Positions 27,383-36,561 of a stretch of DNA of 64,000 bases are shown one piece after another; the stretch's first letter is position 1, and each line of letters begins with the position of its first letter. The stretch spans positions 744,001 through 808,000 of the forward strand of contig JANQOQ010000006.1 in the NCBI GenBank assembly GCA_028285755.1, given 5' to 3'. The position numbers and the translations under genes are program-made. Origin of the DNA: Puniceicoccaceae bacterium (lineage in GTDB: Bacteria > Verrucomicrobiota > Verrucomicrobiia > Opitutales > JAFGAQ01). A model generated the notes under the pieces. The model did no database searches. It saw only the letters and a program-made list of their open reading frames with translations, and was not told the DNA's origin.

Positions 27383-27796
27383 ATGATCACACGCATTACC
27401 CACCAAAACGAGGAGCTCGCTATCATCATTCGTACGAGTTATCAGCGGGAAGGGATTGAATTTTTTACACCTCCGGAGTATTCCCAGCAGCTCGGGTATA
27501 TGAACCGGCCCAAGGGCTATGTGATCGATCCGCACATCCACCTGCCCTTACGCAGAAACGTCAAATATACGAATGAGGTGCTCTACCTCAAATCCGGTCA
27601 CGTGCGTGTGGACTTTTACGATAATCAAAAAAACTACCTGCAGAGCGAAGAACTCCACGCAGGGGACGTCATTCTCCTCATTGTGGGCGGGCATGGCTTT
27701 GAAATGCTCGAAGACTCCGAAATCATTGAAGTCAAGCAAGGGCCCTATGCGGGGGATCTGGATAAGAAGCGCTTCAATCCGGAGGATAATCGCTAA
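27383..27796 (+). CDS. Cupin-fold protein of the glycan cluster
   Basis: Small cytoplasmic protein, about 137 residues from the ATG at 27383, where the conserved domain begins (MITRITHQNEELAIIIR). Upstream in-frame ATGs at 27347 and 27278 add residues with no recognisable domain. The core is a single cupin barrel: PKGYVIDPHIHLPLRR with two histidines, EVLYLKSGHVRVDFYD as the first motif end, and AGDVILLIVGGHGFEML as the second motif with the later histidine. Small cupins of this sort sit beside amino-sugar or sialic-acid-type genes in other glycan clusters. It is divergent from the nine-gene operon. A role in sugar isomerisation or sensing is possible; no activity can be assigned. Confidence 0.75.
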   Translation: MITRITHQNEELAIIIRTSYQREGIEFFTPPEYSQQLGYMNRPKGYVIDPHIHLPLRRNVKYTNEVLYLKSGHVRVDFYDNQKNYLQSEELHAGDVILLIVGGHGFEMLEDSEIIEVKQGPYAGDLDKKRFNPEDNR

Positions 27797-27817
27797 ATCC
27801 GGCATTCCAATCCATAC

Positions 27818-28807
27818 CTACTCCGCTTCCACACCAAAGGCCTCAATAAGCTGATCATATTCCTGCTCACTGATCGGTATCATGCAGCCGTGCCGGGCTT
27901 CGGAAGTCACCGTGTAGGTCTGTATCCACATATTATACCAGGGACCACCGAGCGTGGGTGCTGTGGATAAGCCATATTGAATACCCGGATATTGCTCATG
28001 GTACATCAGCCAACCGCTGCCATCCATCCGCGGTATAACCGTGGGCGCTTCATGGTAATTCGGAGAAATGGGAGGGCCCGGTTGGTTCCAAGGCCCCAGG
28101 GGTGTGGGTGCCGAAGCCACACGGATACTCTTGCCGGTCGGCCATTCATAGGTGGGGTATTTCTCATCTTTCAAAATCGCATAATACCGCCCGCGCTCTT
28201 CCCGTATGATCACATCGATGGTTGCGATTTCGTACTGGAATAGCCGCTGCGGTTCCGACCATTCGTGCAAATCGGGCGAAGTCATCACAAAGGTCCGCAT
28301 GTCTGACCAGCGCGCCTCATTCACATTATCCACATAGTTTTCGGGCAGATCCAACCGTGCAGCATGCCAGGTAAGGTAGAACAATGCCGATTTATCATCA
28401 TAGAAGAGTTTCGGTGCACCGAGTGACGGCGGCTTACCTATCCGTTTACCAACGGTGAAACGCTCCCCGGGGAGTTCTGGCCCCCTTTCCCAGGTGATTA
28501 AATCCTGCGAGCTCCAGAGTATCATACGCGCTGGAGTCCCCGTGGGCCCTACCCCGACTAACCAGTAAGTGCCGTCCGGCCCCTTGCATATCTCAGGATG
28601 CCCCTGGTATTCGTGCCCCAGGATCAATTGCCCGTTATTCAGGGATTGCCAATGCAATCCATCCTTACTGATCGAGTAATACAAATGCCCATAATCCGCC
28701 TTTGTCATGTGAGCAAAGAGATATCCTCCGATAACGGAGTCACCTGTTTTGGACCATGTAAATGTAATCGATAGTAATAGGCACACGAGCGTTATTGAGC
28801 ATTTCAT
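27818..28807 (-). CDS. Secreted five-bladed propeller glycosidase, GH43-like
   Basis: Exported protein, 329 residues, with a signal peptide (MKCSITLVCLLLSITFTWSK). The remainder is repeated short strands of a five-bladed beta-propeller with blade lines such as LYYSISKDGLHWQSL, GHPEICKGPDGTYWLVG, FYLTWHA, TIDVIIREERGRYYAIL and GWLMYHEQYPGI. The position of the catalytic acids is not certain: HPEICKGPDG has the place of the R-D-P motif of GH43, and IDVI lies where the second Asp is usually found. It is the second gene of a minus-strand pair, 80 bp after its GH43-like neighbour at 28888. It may act on arabinan, xylan or another plant/algal glycan (inference). Confidence 0.72.
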   Translation of the reverse strand: MKCSITLVCLLLSITFTWSKTGDSVIGGYLFAHMTKADYGHLYYSISKDGLHWQSLNNGQLILGHEYQGHPEICKGPDGTYWLVGVGPTGTPARMILWSSQDLITWERGPELPGERFTVGKRIGKPPSLGAPKLFYDDKSALFYLTWHAARLDLPENYVDNVNEARWSDMRTFVMTSPDLHEWSEPQRLFQYEIATIDVIIREERGRYYAILKDEKYPTYEWPTGKSIRVASAPTPLGPWNQPGPPISPNYHEAPTVIPRMDGSGWLMYHEQYPGIQYGLSTAPTLGGPWYNMWIQTYTVTSEARHGCMIPISEQEYDQLIEAFGVEAE

Positions 28808-28887
28808 AACCCCAATATCTTAAAAATGCCGGCCATCTCACGAATGCCGATATGCTGAACAGTTATCTGCTGATTGCCCGATTTGCC

Positions 28888-29940
28888 CTAATCCAGTGGG
28901 ATAAACATCGAAAAGGTATCGCCACGCATTTGGCGGATCGCGATCGTTAGGACCTTGGGCTTCCCATCTTCCATATACATAAAGGGCCGCTCGAAGCGAT
29001 TAACAACGATCCGGTTACCCTCAGCGTCGCTATAAGCCTTATCCGAAACCCGGTAATGCTTTGCCCGGCCCCAGTCCAGACCATCCTCTGAAGTAATCAA
29101 CCCCATATAGCCAAACGCGTGATACAGCGCATAGTAACGCTCGCGATGCGGGTCATACCACACCTCCGGATCCTCCGAGTTGAGATCCTTGACGGCGGCC
29201 TGGGGTTGGATCACCCAGGGTCCCAGCGGATGATCTGCCAACGCCACCGCCTGACTGCGGACAAGCTCAGTCTGATTGGGCTGATCTCCGCGTATAAACA
29301 TCAGATACCCCCCATCGGGACGACGTGTGACGGAGGGGTTGCACGTAATTTGCTCAATCGGATACGCAGGTTCCACCACCGGCTCATCAAAACGTTTCCA
29401 GGGTCCCTCCAGGCTATCTGCCACCGCAACTCCAATACGCTGATTCTCCCGGATGAGCGCTCGGAATTCACTTTCCAGGTAGCTCTTGCGGCGTGCTTCT
29501 TCAAATTCTTCATCCGCTAAAGTGCGACCTGCTGTATTCGTGGATATATAGTAAAGGTAGTATTTTCCCTCAAATTGATAGATTTTGGGATTATGTGCGG
29601 TGTAGGCATCCCAATACTTCGGGCCTCTGCCTTCCAGCACGACTTCTACCTTCCTGTAGGGCCCCGCAGGATGATCCGCAACCGCACGTGAAATCACCCC
29701 ATCCGAAAGCCACGAGCCAAACCCATGCTCTCGCGGCATTTGCGCATAGAACAAGTGGTATTTCCCATCATCCCCTTTGATGATCGATGAGCCCCAGTTG
29801 TAATAATCCTCGTCATAGAAGATGTTCTCATCCGACACCGGCTGGATCATTTCGGAAAGGTTCAGGCTGTCCTTGCTTTCAGCATGAGTGATCAACAATG
29901 CATTGATGGTTAAAAGCGTTAGTATGAGTGATTTTTTCAT
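28888..29940 (-). CDS. Secreted five-bladed propeller glycosidase, GH43-like
   Basis: Exported protein of 350 residues with signal peptide (MKKSLILTLLTINALLITHA, cleavage after the A-E-S region). Propeller blades are visible: WGSSIIKGDDGKYHLFYAQM, AHNPKIYQFEGKYYLYYIST, TCNPSVTRRPDGGYLMFIRG and EDPEVWYDPHRERYYALYHA. The recurrent N-P-x-V/I element with an acid nearby is where GH43-like proteins put their catalytic groups. A ribosome site AGGAG lies about 22 nt upstream of the ATG. It is the first gene of a pair with the GH43-like gene at 27818, and divergent from the PQQ dehydrogenase. GH117 is a related alternative fold family. Substrate unknown. Confidence 0.75.
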   Translation of the reverse strand: MKKSLILTLLTINALLITHAESKDSLNLSEMIQPVSDENIFYDEDYYNWGSSIIKGDDGKYHLFYAQMPREHGFGSWLSDGVISRAVADHPAGPYRKVEVVLEGRGPKYWDAYTAHNPKIYQFEGKYYLYYISTNTAGRTLADEEFEEARRKSYLESEFRALIRENQRIGVAVADSLEGPWKRFDEPVVEPAYPIEQITCNPSVTRRPDGGYLMFIRGDQPNQTELVRSQAVALADHPLGPWVIQPQAAVKDLNSEDPEVWYDPHRERYYALYHAFGYMGLITSEDGLDWGRAKHYRVSDKAYSDAEGNRIVVNRFERPFMYMEDGKPKVLTIAIRQMRGDTFSMFIPLD

Positions 29941-30107
29941 TTCTTGAAGCGTTAAAAATTATTATCTCCTGTTAACTAGACATTTCAAATAGCCAATTCA
30001 GGTAATAAAAAATTAAAGAAATGAACCTTAAACACTGATATTTCTTTGGGGGGTTTTTGCCCTTAATGAGTCACGCTTATACTGTTTGTCGAAAAGTAGC
30101 TGTATTA

Positions 30108-32258
30108 ATGAAGATTCTATTGATTTGTAAACGAGCGCCCATTTTCGCTTTCGTGGGTTTGCTTGCACTAACGGGTTGTAAACAACTGTTCCAGGATGAG
30201 TACGAAAGGTTGCCCGAATACAAGGTGATTCCAGCTGCTACGCTGGACGAACTGACCCCCACCAACCACTGGCCTGGAGAAGAAAACTTCGCCAAATGGC
30301 ATCGCTCCCATGGCGGGCATGATTCCAACCGATATTCCACACTCGATCAAATTAACCGCGAAAATGTGGCCGATCTGGAAGTCGCGTGGGTGTATCACTC
30401 GAAGGATCTAATTCACAAAAACGGACGCAACCTGCAGGCAAACCCGGTCATCGTGGACGGCATCATCTACACACCCACCATCGGGCATGCGCTGGTTGCG
30501 CTCGATGGGGAGACGGGAGAGGAAATCTGGCGCTATCTCCCCGATGAAAAATGGCTGGGCCGCGAGGGGGAATACACCGCCCAACGTGGGTTGATCCACT
30601 GGCAAAATCCGGAAAACGGCGAGCGCAGGCTCTATTTTACATCCGGACAACACCTCTACGCGATCAATCCGAAGACTGGCAAACTCATCGAAAGTTTCGG
30701 AGATAAAGGACGTACGGAGGTCGGCATCATCGCAGTTGCACCCGCAATTTATAACGAGGTCATTATTCTACCCAGTAAATCAGAGACAGCAATATTCGGT
30801 TACCACATTCACACCGGAGAGCAGCTATGGCGCTTTAATACAGTCCCCCAGGAAGGGGATCTGCACTACGACCCACAAGGAGATCCCTACTGGCTAGTCT
30901 ACTGCTGGGGGGGCATGGCGCTCGATGAGTCCCGCGGCATCGCCTACTTTGCGATGAGCGATACCAATATGGATGGCTATGGCAGCCCTGCCGCCTATTT
31001 GTCGGACAATCTCTACGCCAATTGCATACTTGCACTCGATGCCGAAACGGGTGAATACGTGTGGCATTTTCAGGAAATTCGCCACGATATGTGGGATCTG
31101 GACTTTGCAGCCCCGCCGCTACTGGCCACTATTGATTGGCAGGGCAAAGAGGTGGATGTAGTGGTCGGTTTTTCAAAAATCGGTAATACCTTTGTGCTCG
31201 ATCGCCTGACCGGAAAAAGCCTTTACCCCATCCGCATGCGTAAGGCTCCGCGCAGCCAGGTGCCCGAGGTAACCACCGCGCCCTATCAACCGGATATTGA
31301 GCTACCGGAGCCCATGGCACGCCAGGAATTCAAGCTCGAGCACGTCACCACGCGGACGCCCGGTGCCCACAAATATGTGATGGAGAAAATCAAAGACTAT
31401 CACTGGGGATGGTTTGAGCCCTTCCAGAAAGTTGGTCAGCCGATCGTCTTTTATGGAATTCACGGAGGCGCAGAGTGGGACGGCGGCACCTACGATCCCG
31501 ACACGAATATCGCCTATATCAAGTCCAACGAAATCCCCTGGACCTGGGTGATGGAGGACTACCGGGAGGACGCGGGTGAGGAATTTGCGGAAGGTCGCGC
31601 CGCTTATGAGAAACACTGTATGATCTGCCACGGCACGAATCGCACCGGCGTCGGCACTGCCCCTTCATTAGTGGGTATCCAGTCCAAATACAGCGACCGT
31701 AGCAGCCTGGAAGCGATCTTGCGCAATGGCATCCGCACCATGCCGCCGAATCCATTGATCACCCCGGAGGAGATGGACCCGCTCATCCAATACCTGTTTG
31801 CCGAGGGTGAAAAACCGGACTCAGATACTCCCCAATATGTTTACGGCCGCTTGGAGCGCTTGTTTGATCAATATTATCTCCCGGCTACTAACCCACCCTG
31901 GTCCTACATGGTGGCCATCAACCTGAGCACCGGCCTGATCGAGTGGAAAGTACCGTTCGGGGAACATCCGGAAGCGGGAGACGCCCATCAACCGTCCGGT
32001 TCCGAGAATTTTGGAGGACCCACCATTACTGCAGGCGGTCTCCTATTTGCGGGAGGTTCCAAGGATCATAAAATCCGTGCGTTGGACATGGATACCGGTG
32101 AGGAGCTCTGGCAATATCAAATGGGCGCAGGCGGATATGCACCCCCTGCGGTCTATCAGGTCAATGGGAAGCAGTATATAGTCATTGCCGCGAGTTCCGG
32201 GGGCAATCCGGGAGGCGAGCTGCGTGACACCTACTATGCATTTGCTCTCCCAGAATAA
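30108..32258 (+). CDS. PQQ-dependent dehydrogenase lipoprotein with inserted cytochrome c domain
   Basis: Periplasmic or outer-face quinoprotein that oxidises a sugar or alcohol and passes electrons through its own haem. With ATG at 30108 it is 716 residues. An N-terminal lipoprotein signal ends in LLALTGC (lipobox). The body is an eight-bladed PQQ propeller: WYHSKD, NLQANPVIVDGIIYTPT, then ALDGETGEEIW, TFVLDRLTGKSLY and C-terminal FAGGSKDHKIRALDMDTGEELW. A c-type haem motif HCMICHG (Cys504, Cys507, His508) with a distal Met in GIRTMPPNPL forms a cytochrome domain inserted near residues 490-575, between blades of the propeller. This layout resembles soluble and membrane-bound quinoprotein glucose dehydrogenases with a haem domain. 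It is 18 bp upstream of the DUF1593 gene. Substrate uncertain. Confidence 0.9.
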   Translation: MKILLICKRAPIFAFVGLLALTGCKQLFQDEYERLPEYKVIPAATLDELTPTNHWPGEENFAKWHRSHGGHDSNRYSTLDQINRENVADLEVAWVYHSKDLIHKNGRNLQANPVIVDGIIYTPTIGHALVALDGETGEEIWRYLPDEKWLGREGEYTAQRGLIHWQNPENGERRLYFTSGQHLYAINPKTGKLIESFGDKGRTEVGIIAVAPAIYNEVIILPSKSETAIFGYHIHTGEQLWRFNTVPQEGDLHYDPQGDPYWLVYCWGGMALDESRGIAYFAMSDTNMDGYGSPAAYLSDNLYANCILALDAETGEYVWHFQEIRHDMWDLDFAAPPLLATIDWQGKEVDVVVGFSKIGNTFVLDRLTGKSLYPIRMRKAPRSQVPEVTTAPYQPDIELPEPMARQEFKLEHVTTRTPGAHKYVMEKIKDYHWGWFEPFQKVGQPIVFYGIHGGAEWDGGTYDPDTNIAYIKSNEIPWTWVMEDYREDAGEEFAEGRAAYEKHCMICHGTNRTGVGTAPSLVGIQSKYSDRSSLEAILRNGIRTMPPNPLITPEEMDPLIQYLFAEGEKPDSDTPQYVYGRLERLFDQYYLPATNPPWSYMVAINLSTGLIEWKVPFGEHPEAGDAHQPSGSENFGGPTITAGGLLFAGGSKDHKIRALDMDTGEELWQYQMGAGGYAPPAVYQVNGKQYIVIAASSGGNPGGELRDTYYAFALPE

Positions 32259-32276
32259 TTTTAGAATAACGATAGG

Positions 32277-33656
32277 ATGTCCGACTTTTTTGAGAACTTC
32301 AGAGTTTATCTAATCATCTTAACGATTTTGGGAGTGTGTGCCGTAAATGCCGATCAGGACCCCCGACTGCTTGTTTTGACCGACATCGGTCAGGATCCGG
32401 ATGACCTGCAGTCGTTGATCCGCCTGTTGCACTATGCCAATGAATTTGAAATTGAAGGCATCATTGCAACTGCTGACAATAATCACGCTCATGAATCAGC
32501 AACGATACGGGATGATATTATTCACGAAGCAATCGACCGCTACGCTGAAGTGCTACCCAATCTGCGACTTCATGATTCAGATTTTCCATCAGCCGAAACC
32601 CTTCACACTATCGTGAAACCAGGGAATCCCTGGGGAGGGAGAAATGCAAGTGTCTCGGATACAATTGGACCCGATAGTGATACCGAAGGTTCCGAGCACA
32701 TAATCGAACGCGTTGACGCTTACAAAGGCCAACCGCTGAATATTGCCATCTGGGGCGGTGCATGTGACTTGGCCCAGGCATTATGGAAAATCCGCAGAAC
32801 CCGCTCACCCCGGAAAGTCGAGGAATTCCTGTCTAAAATGCGTGTATTTTCCATCGGTGCCCAGGATTCCACCAATGACTTTGTGCGCGATTCATTTCCA
32901 TCGCTTTTCTATGTTTTTGGCTATCGTCGCGAAGGGGGCAGCTTCGATTCCGGTTACCGGGGTTTATTCCTCGGCGGCAATTACGATACCCTCAGTAAAG
33001 AATGGCTCTATAAGAATATAAAGGCAGATCACGGGCCCCTGGGAGAGCACTACCCGGATCGCGCATGGACGCAGGATAACCCCCACATGTGTATCAAAGA
33101 GGGTGATACCCCTTCATTCTTCTATTTCCTGAATAATGGACTGCACGACCCCACACAGCCCGGTTTCGGGGGCTGGGGAGGACGATACGGCCCGGTCGAT
33201 CATTACTATCAGGATCTCAAGGATACGGTTGACGGCGTAATCAGTTACCGGGCAGCTGTTTGGCGCTGGAGGGAGCACTTTCAGGCTGATTTTGCAGCAA
33301 GAGCGGATTGGGCGGTTAAATCCTACGCGGATGCAAACCACTCGCCAAAAGCGATCTTGAATAGCGATGCCGGCAAAGCGATTCTAAGAATCACCGGTAA
33401 AGCAGGAGAAACGATACGGCTTTCTGCCAAAGGCTCTACAGATCCTGATGGCGACACACTGTCTTACCATTGGTGGGTCTATCCCGAAGTGAGCGAAATC
33501 GAGCTTCCTGTTCAAAATTCGGATCAAGTGGAAGCTTCAATCACCTTTCCGCCGAAAGCAGCTGGCAAATCTGTCCACATCATCCTCGAAGTAAGCGACA
33601 ATGGCACGCCATCCCTGCTGTCCTATCGGCGCTTGATTGTGGATATAGCACCCTGA
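32277..33656 (+). CDS. DUF1593 (nucleoside-hydrolase-like) exported protein
   Basis: Protein of 459 residues with an N-terminal hydrophobic segment (YLIILTILGVCAVNA) that looks like a signal peptide. The next 330 residues are DUF1593: LLVLTDIGQDPDDLQSLIRLL has the Asp cluster (Asp36, Asp40, Asp42, Asp43) like the metal site of nucleoside hydrolases, followed by LNIAIWGGACDLAQAL. The last 100 residues (from about 360) are an immunoglobulin-like beta domain, including KGSTDPDGDTLSYHWW. It lies 18 bp after the PQQ dehydrogenase gene, so the two are likely co-transcribed. Hydrolysis of a sugar-base or glycoside bond is expected by fold; substrate unknown. Confidence 0.85.
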   Translation: MSDFFENFRVYLIILTILGVCAVNADQDPRLLVLTDIGQDPDDLQSLIRLLHYANEFEIEGIIATADNNHAHESATIRDDIIHEAIDRYAEVLPNLRLHDSDFPSAETLHTIVKPGNPWGGRNASVSDTIGPDSDTEGSEHIIERVDAYKGQPLNIAIWGGACDLAQALWKIRRTRSPRKVEEFLSKMRVFSIGAQDSTNDFVRDSFPSLFYVFGYRREGGSFDSGYRGLFLGGNYDTLSKEWLYKNIKADHGPLGEHYPDRAWTQDNPHMCIKEGDTPSFFYFLNNGLHDPTQPGFGGWGGRYGPVDHYYQDLKDTVDGVISYRAAVWRWREHFQADFAARADWAVKSYADANHSPKAILNSDAGKAILRITGKAGETIRLSAKGSTDPDGDTLSYHWWVYPEVSEIELPVQNSDQVEASITFPPKAAGKSVHIILEVSDNGTPSLLSYRRLIVDIAP

Positions 33657-33665
33657 AGCTACATA

Positions 33666-35009
33666 TTAGCGCCGCTGCGGATAATCCGCCAACATGCCCT
33701 CAATGACTGATGCCAACTTGGCCTTTGCTTGCTGCTCGTGATCACTCAGCTTTTCAGTATCCAACCATACTTCCTGCAAGTCGTATTTACTTATTTTGTA
33801 GAAACGCCCATCCAAAAAATACTTGTAATGTTTATCCAGGGCAAAAATCTCCCTGTGAAACTGATCCTTATCCCAGCCCGGTCGCGGATCATACCAGCAG
33901 TAAACCCAGTCCCGCGCATGAGTGGGTTGCCCCAGTAGCTGATCGGCAAAACTCAGGCCATCCGCATCCCAAGCCGAAGGGACACGCTCGCCTGCGAGTG
34001 CCGCAAGCGTCGGCAGAAAATCGGAGGGATCAATCAGATTCGTATTGATGCTACCCGCTTCAATCGTACCGCTCCAGCGTGCAAGCATCGGCACCCGTAT
34101 CCCCGCCTGTGAGGTCTGATTTTTACCTCCCTGAACCGTCTGACCGTTCATGATCGAGGTCACCTTCCGGTCCGTACCATTATCGGAATAAAACAAAATC
34201 AAAGTGTCCTCCCCCAGTCCCAGCCCATTAATACCCAGAATCAGTCGCCCGATCAGAATATCCATATATTCCACCATATCCTTGAAATACTTCAGATCAT
34301 CATCCAGGCGCATTTCCGGGTTTTTATGCCATATTTCTGAAATGGGCGTAGGATTCACCGGCCAGTGCGGAAGCGCCATCGGATAGTAGATGAACATAGG
34401 CTCATCCCGGTACTTCCCCATGAATTCCAGTATAAAATCCACGGAAATATCTTCACCATATTTGCCTGCTGCCTCAGAAAACAGCTCACCGTTTTGCAGG
34501 TAGGTCGGGTTTGCATAACGCGAGCCCTTATCCTCCGTATGGAGCGCATGAAACAGTGAATACTCATCAAATCCTGCATCCTCGGGGTGCATCCCGGTAC
34601 CCCGTCTTTGTTCCGAGCCTGGATATTCCGGAGGATCATAAGACTGCAGCTGCCACTTACCGGCGATACAGGTTTTATATCCAAAATCCTGCATCATATG
34701 CCCAAAGGTTTTCTCATTGGGGGGCAAGATACCAAAATACAACCAGTTTTTATGATTATACTTACCCGTCATGATCTGCAGCCGCGTGGGCGTACACAAG
34801 GGCGTGGAATACGCATGCGTAAAGCGCATCCCCTCGCTCGCCATTTTATCCAGATTCGGAGTATAATAACTCTCCCCGCCGTAGCTCCCGATACACTCGA
34901 TCCCCAGATCATCAGCCATCACAAGCACGATATTAGGCTTACGGGCATTTAAGATCGAAACGCTCAAAAAAAGCAGGGTAATAACGAGGGGCTTCACAAC
35001 AAGAGCCAC
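33666..35009 (-). CDS. Secreted type I sulfatase (formylglycine-dependent)
   Basis: Removes sulfate esters, probably from a sulfated polysaccharide, in the periplasm or outside. The 447-residue protein has a signal peptide (LVITLLFLSVSILNA). The active-site core is LCTPTRLQIMTGKY, where Cys72 of C-x-P-x-R is converted to formylglycine. Metal residues Asp33/Asp34 are in MADDLG, and a second metal Asp-Asn pair is in FYSDNGTD. Later YCWYDPRPGWDKDQF is near the C-terminal subdomain. No formylglycine-generating enzyme is present in the window, so it must be encoded elsewhere. It stands alone on the minus strand, converging on the DUF1593 gene. S1 subfamily is not assigned. Confidence 0.93.
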   Translation of the reverse strand: MALVVKPLVITLLFLSVSILNARKPNIVLVMADDLGIECIGSYGGESYYTPNLDKMASEGMRFTHAYSTPLCTPTRLQIMTGKYNHKNWLYFGILPPNEKTFGHMMQDFGYKTCIAGKWQLQSYDPPEYPGSEQRRGTGMHPEDAGFDEYSLFHALHTEDKGSRYANPTYLQNGELFSEAAGKYGEDISVDFILEFMGKYRDEPMFIYYPMALPHWPVNPTPISEIWHKNPEMRLDDDLKYFKDMVEYMDILIGRLILGINGLGLGEDTLILFYSDNGTDRKVTSIMNGQTVQGGKNQTSQAGIRVPMLARWSGTIEAGSINTNLIDPSDFLPTLAALAGERVPSAWDADGLSFADQLLGQPTHARDWVYCWYDPRPGWDKDQFHREIFALDKHYKYFLDGRFYKISKYDLQEVWLDTEKLSDHEQQAKAKLASVIEGMLADYPQRR

Positions 35010-35359
35010 TCATTAGAGAGATATTGTAAACTTACACAAGGCTATATAAACAAAGGCTTCCGTTACAGTCCTGCAAAAATATGTGCCTCAGGGGCCAAAT
35101 AACGCGTTTTTACTTTAGGCCATACCAATTATGCCCATGATGCAGGGCTTATGGTGCGGAATAATCCTGAAATATCCGTTTGGTTCGAATCGGAATTCAA
35201 AACCATCTGCTTAAACCCGAAGATATTGGAAGAGTAACTAACATTATACTCCTGAATTTTCATATGACATTGACTCCCTTAAGTTTCACTGCCGTTTTAA
35301 AGGGATCAAAGTTTATCAATTTTCACCCAATTAATCATTCAAAATAATTAAAATTACCT
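35010..35359. other. Gene-free region between divergent sulfatase and oxidoreductase genes
   Basis: About 350 bp, AT-rich towards the right end (CATTCAAAATAATTAAAATTACC before the oxidoreductase ATG). A tiny frame at 35151-35237 (28 codons, starting MVRNNPEISVWFE) has protein-like composition but is too short to support. Promoters for both flanking genes should lie here; no clear box was picked. Confidence 0.4.
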
Positions 35360-36514
35360 ATGAATAGAAAACTCAAAATGGGCATGGTCGGCGGAGGCCG
35401 GGGAGCATTTATCGGAGCGGTTCACCGCATGGCTGCAAATTTGGATGGTAAAATTGAATTGGTCGCAGGCTGTTTTTCCTCGGATCCCGAAAAATCCAGA
35501 TTGTCCGGTGAAGATTTCTTTCTGAACCCCTCCCGAGTCTACTCCAGCTATCAGGAAATGGCACAAAAAGAAGCCGCTTTGCCGGAAGGCGAGCGTATCG
35601 ATTTTGTTTCGATTGTAGTGCAAAACAATATGCACTTTGCGGTCGCGAAGACCTTTATCGAGGCGGGTTTCCATGTCATTTGCGATAAACCCATGACTTT
35701 CACCGTAGATGAGGCAGTAGAGCTTCGCCAGATCATTAAAAACAGTGGCCAGATTTTTGCTCTAACTCACAATTACACAGGTTATCCGATGGTCAAGGAA
35801 GCGCGTGAGTGGATCAAGGATGGTAAATTGGGTCAACTCCTGAAAGTGGTCGTTGAATATCCGCAGGGATATGCCACTGAGAGCATCAACGGTGAAGAAG
35901 GGAAAATCGCGAACTGGAGGGCAGATCCTCAAGTAGCCGGTGTATCCAACTGCATGGGCGATATTGGAACCCACGCGCATAACCTGGTCAGTTACATCAC
36001 CGGCCTTGAAGTAGAAGCCATGTGCGCGGAATTGACCGTGTTCATACCCGGGCGTCAGTTGGATGATGACGGTAATGTACTGGTGAGATACAAAGGCGGG
36101 GTCAAAGGCATACTCTACGCGTCCCAGGTATCTGCGGGTGAAGAAAACAACCTGACCATCCGCGTTTTTGGAACCCAGGCATCACTCGAATGGAAGCAGG
36201 AACATCCGAACGAATTGGCCATGAAATTCGCCAATGCTCCGCGCAAAATTTACCGGAGAGGCAATGACTATGTTGGGGATACTGCCAATCGCTTTACGCG
36301 TATACCATTTGGCCACCCGGAAGCCTTTATCGAGGCATTTGCCAACATCTATCTGGAAGTCGCACGCGCCATCACCGACCGCATAAAGGGCGTGGACGCA
36401 GGTGACTATGATTTCCCCAATGAGGATGTGGGACTCGACGGCATGCTGTTTGTGGATACTGTGGTTAAGTCTTCCCAATCAGACCAAAAGTGGTATCCCT
36501 ATCCAAGCATGTGA
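35360..36514 (+). CDS. Gfo/Idh/MocA-family oxidoreductase
   Basis: NAD(P)-dependent sugar or cyclitol dehydrogenase, 384 residues, cytoplasmic. It opens with the Rossmann motif MGMVGGGRGAFIGAVHRMAA, has the VICDKPMTFTVDEAV strand (DKP replacing the usual EKP, with Lys as catalytic candidate) and a GDIGTHAHNLVSYITG segment whose His is usually catalytic. The C-terminal sheet includes GIIYASQVSAGEENNLTIRVFGTQ-like strands (in its own wording, KGILYASQVS). It is followed 47 bp later by a second member of the same superfamily. Products of outer-membrane glycan import could be its substrates (inference). Substrate unknown. Confidence 0.9.
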   Translation: MNRKLKMGMVGGGRGAFIGAVHRMAANLDGKIELVAGCFSSDPEKSRLSGEDFFLNPSRVYSSYQEMAQKEAALPEGERIDFVSIVVQNNMHFAVAKTFIEAGFHVICDKPMTFTVDEAVELRQIIKNSGQIFALTHNYTGYPMVKEAREWIKDGKLGQLLKVVVEYPQGYATESINGEEGKIANWRADPQVAGVSNCMGDIGTHAHNLVSYITGLEVEAMCAELTVFIPGRQLDDDGNVLVRYKGGVKGILYASQVSAGEENNLTIRVFGTQASLEWKQEHPNELAMKFANAPRKIYRRGNDYVGDTANRFTRIPFGHPEAFIEAFANIYLEVARAITDRIKGVDAGDYDFPNEDVGLDGMLFVDTVVKSSQSDQKWYPYPSM

Positions 36515-36561
36515 TGTTGTAAGATTTAGAGACCTTTCCCTAAATACTACATCATCAAAGC

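Noticed and set aside
35151..35237. 28-codon frame before the oxidoreductase pair
   Set aside because: Protein-like composition but too short, with no ribosome site and no context; could be a remnant.
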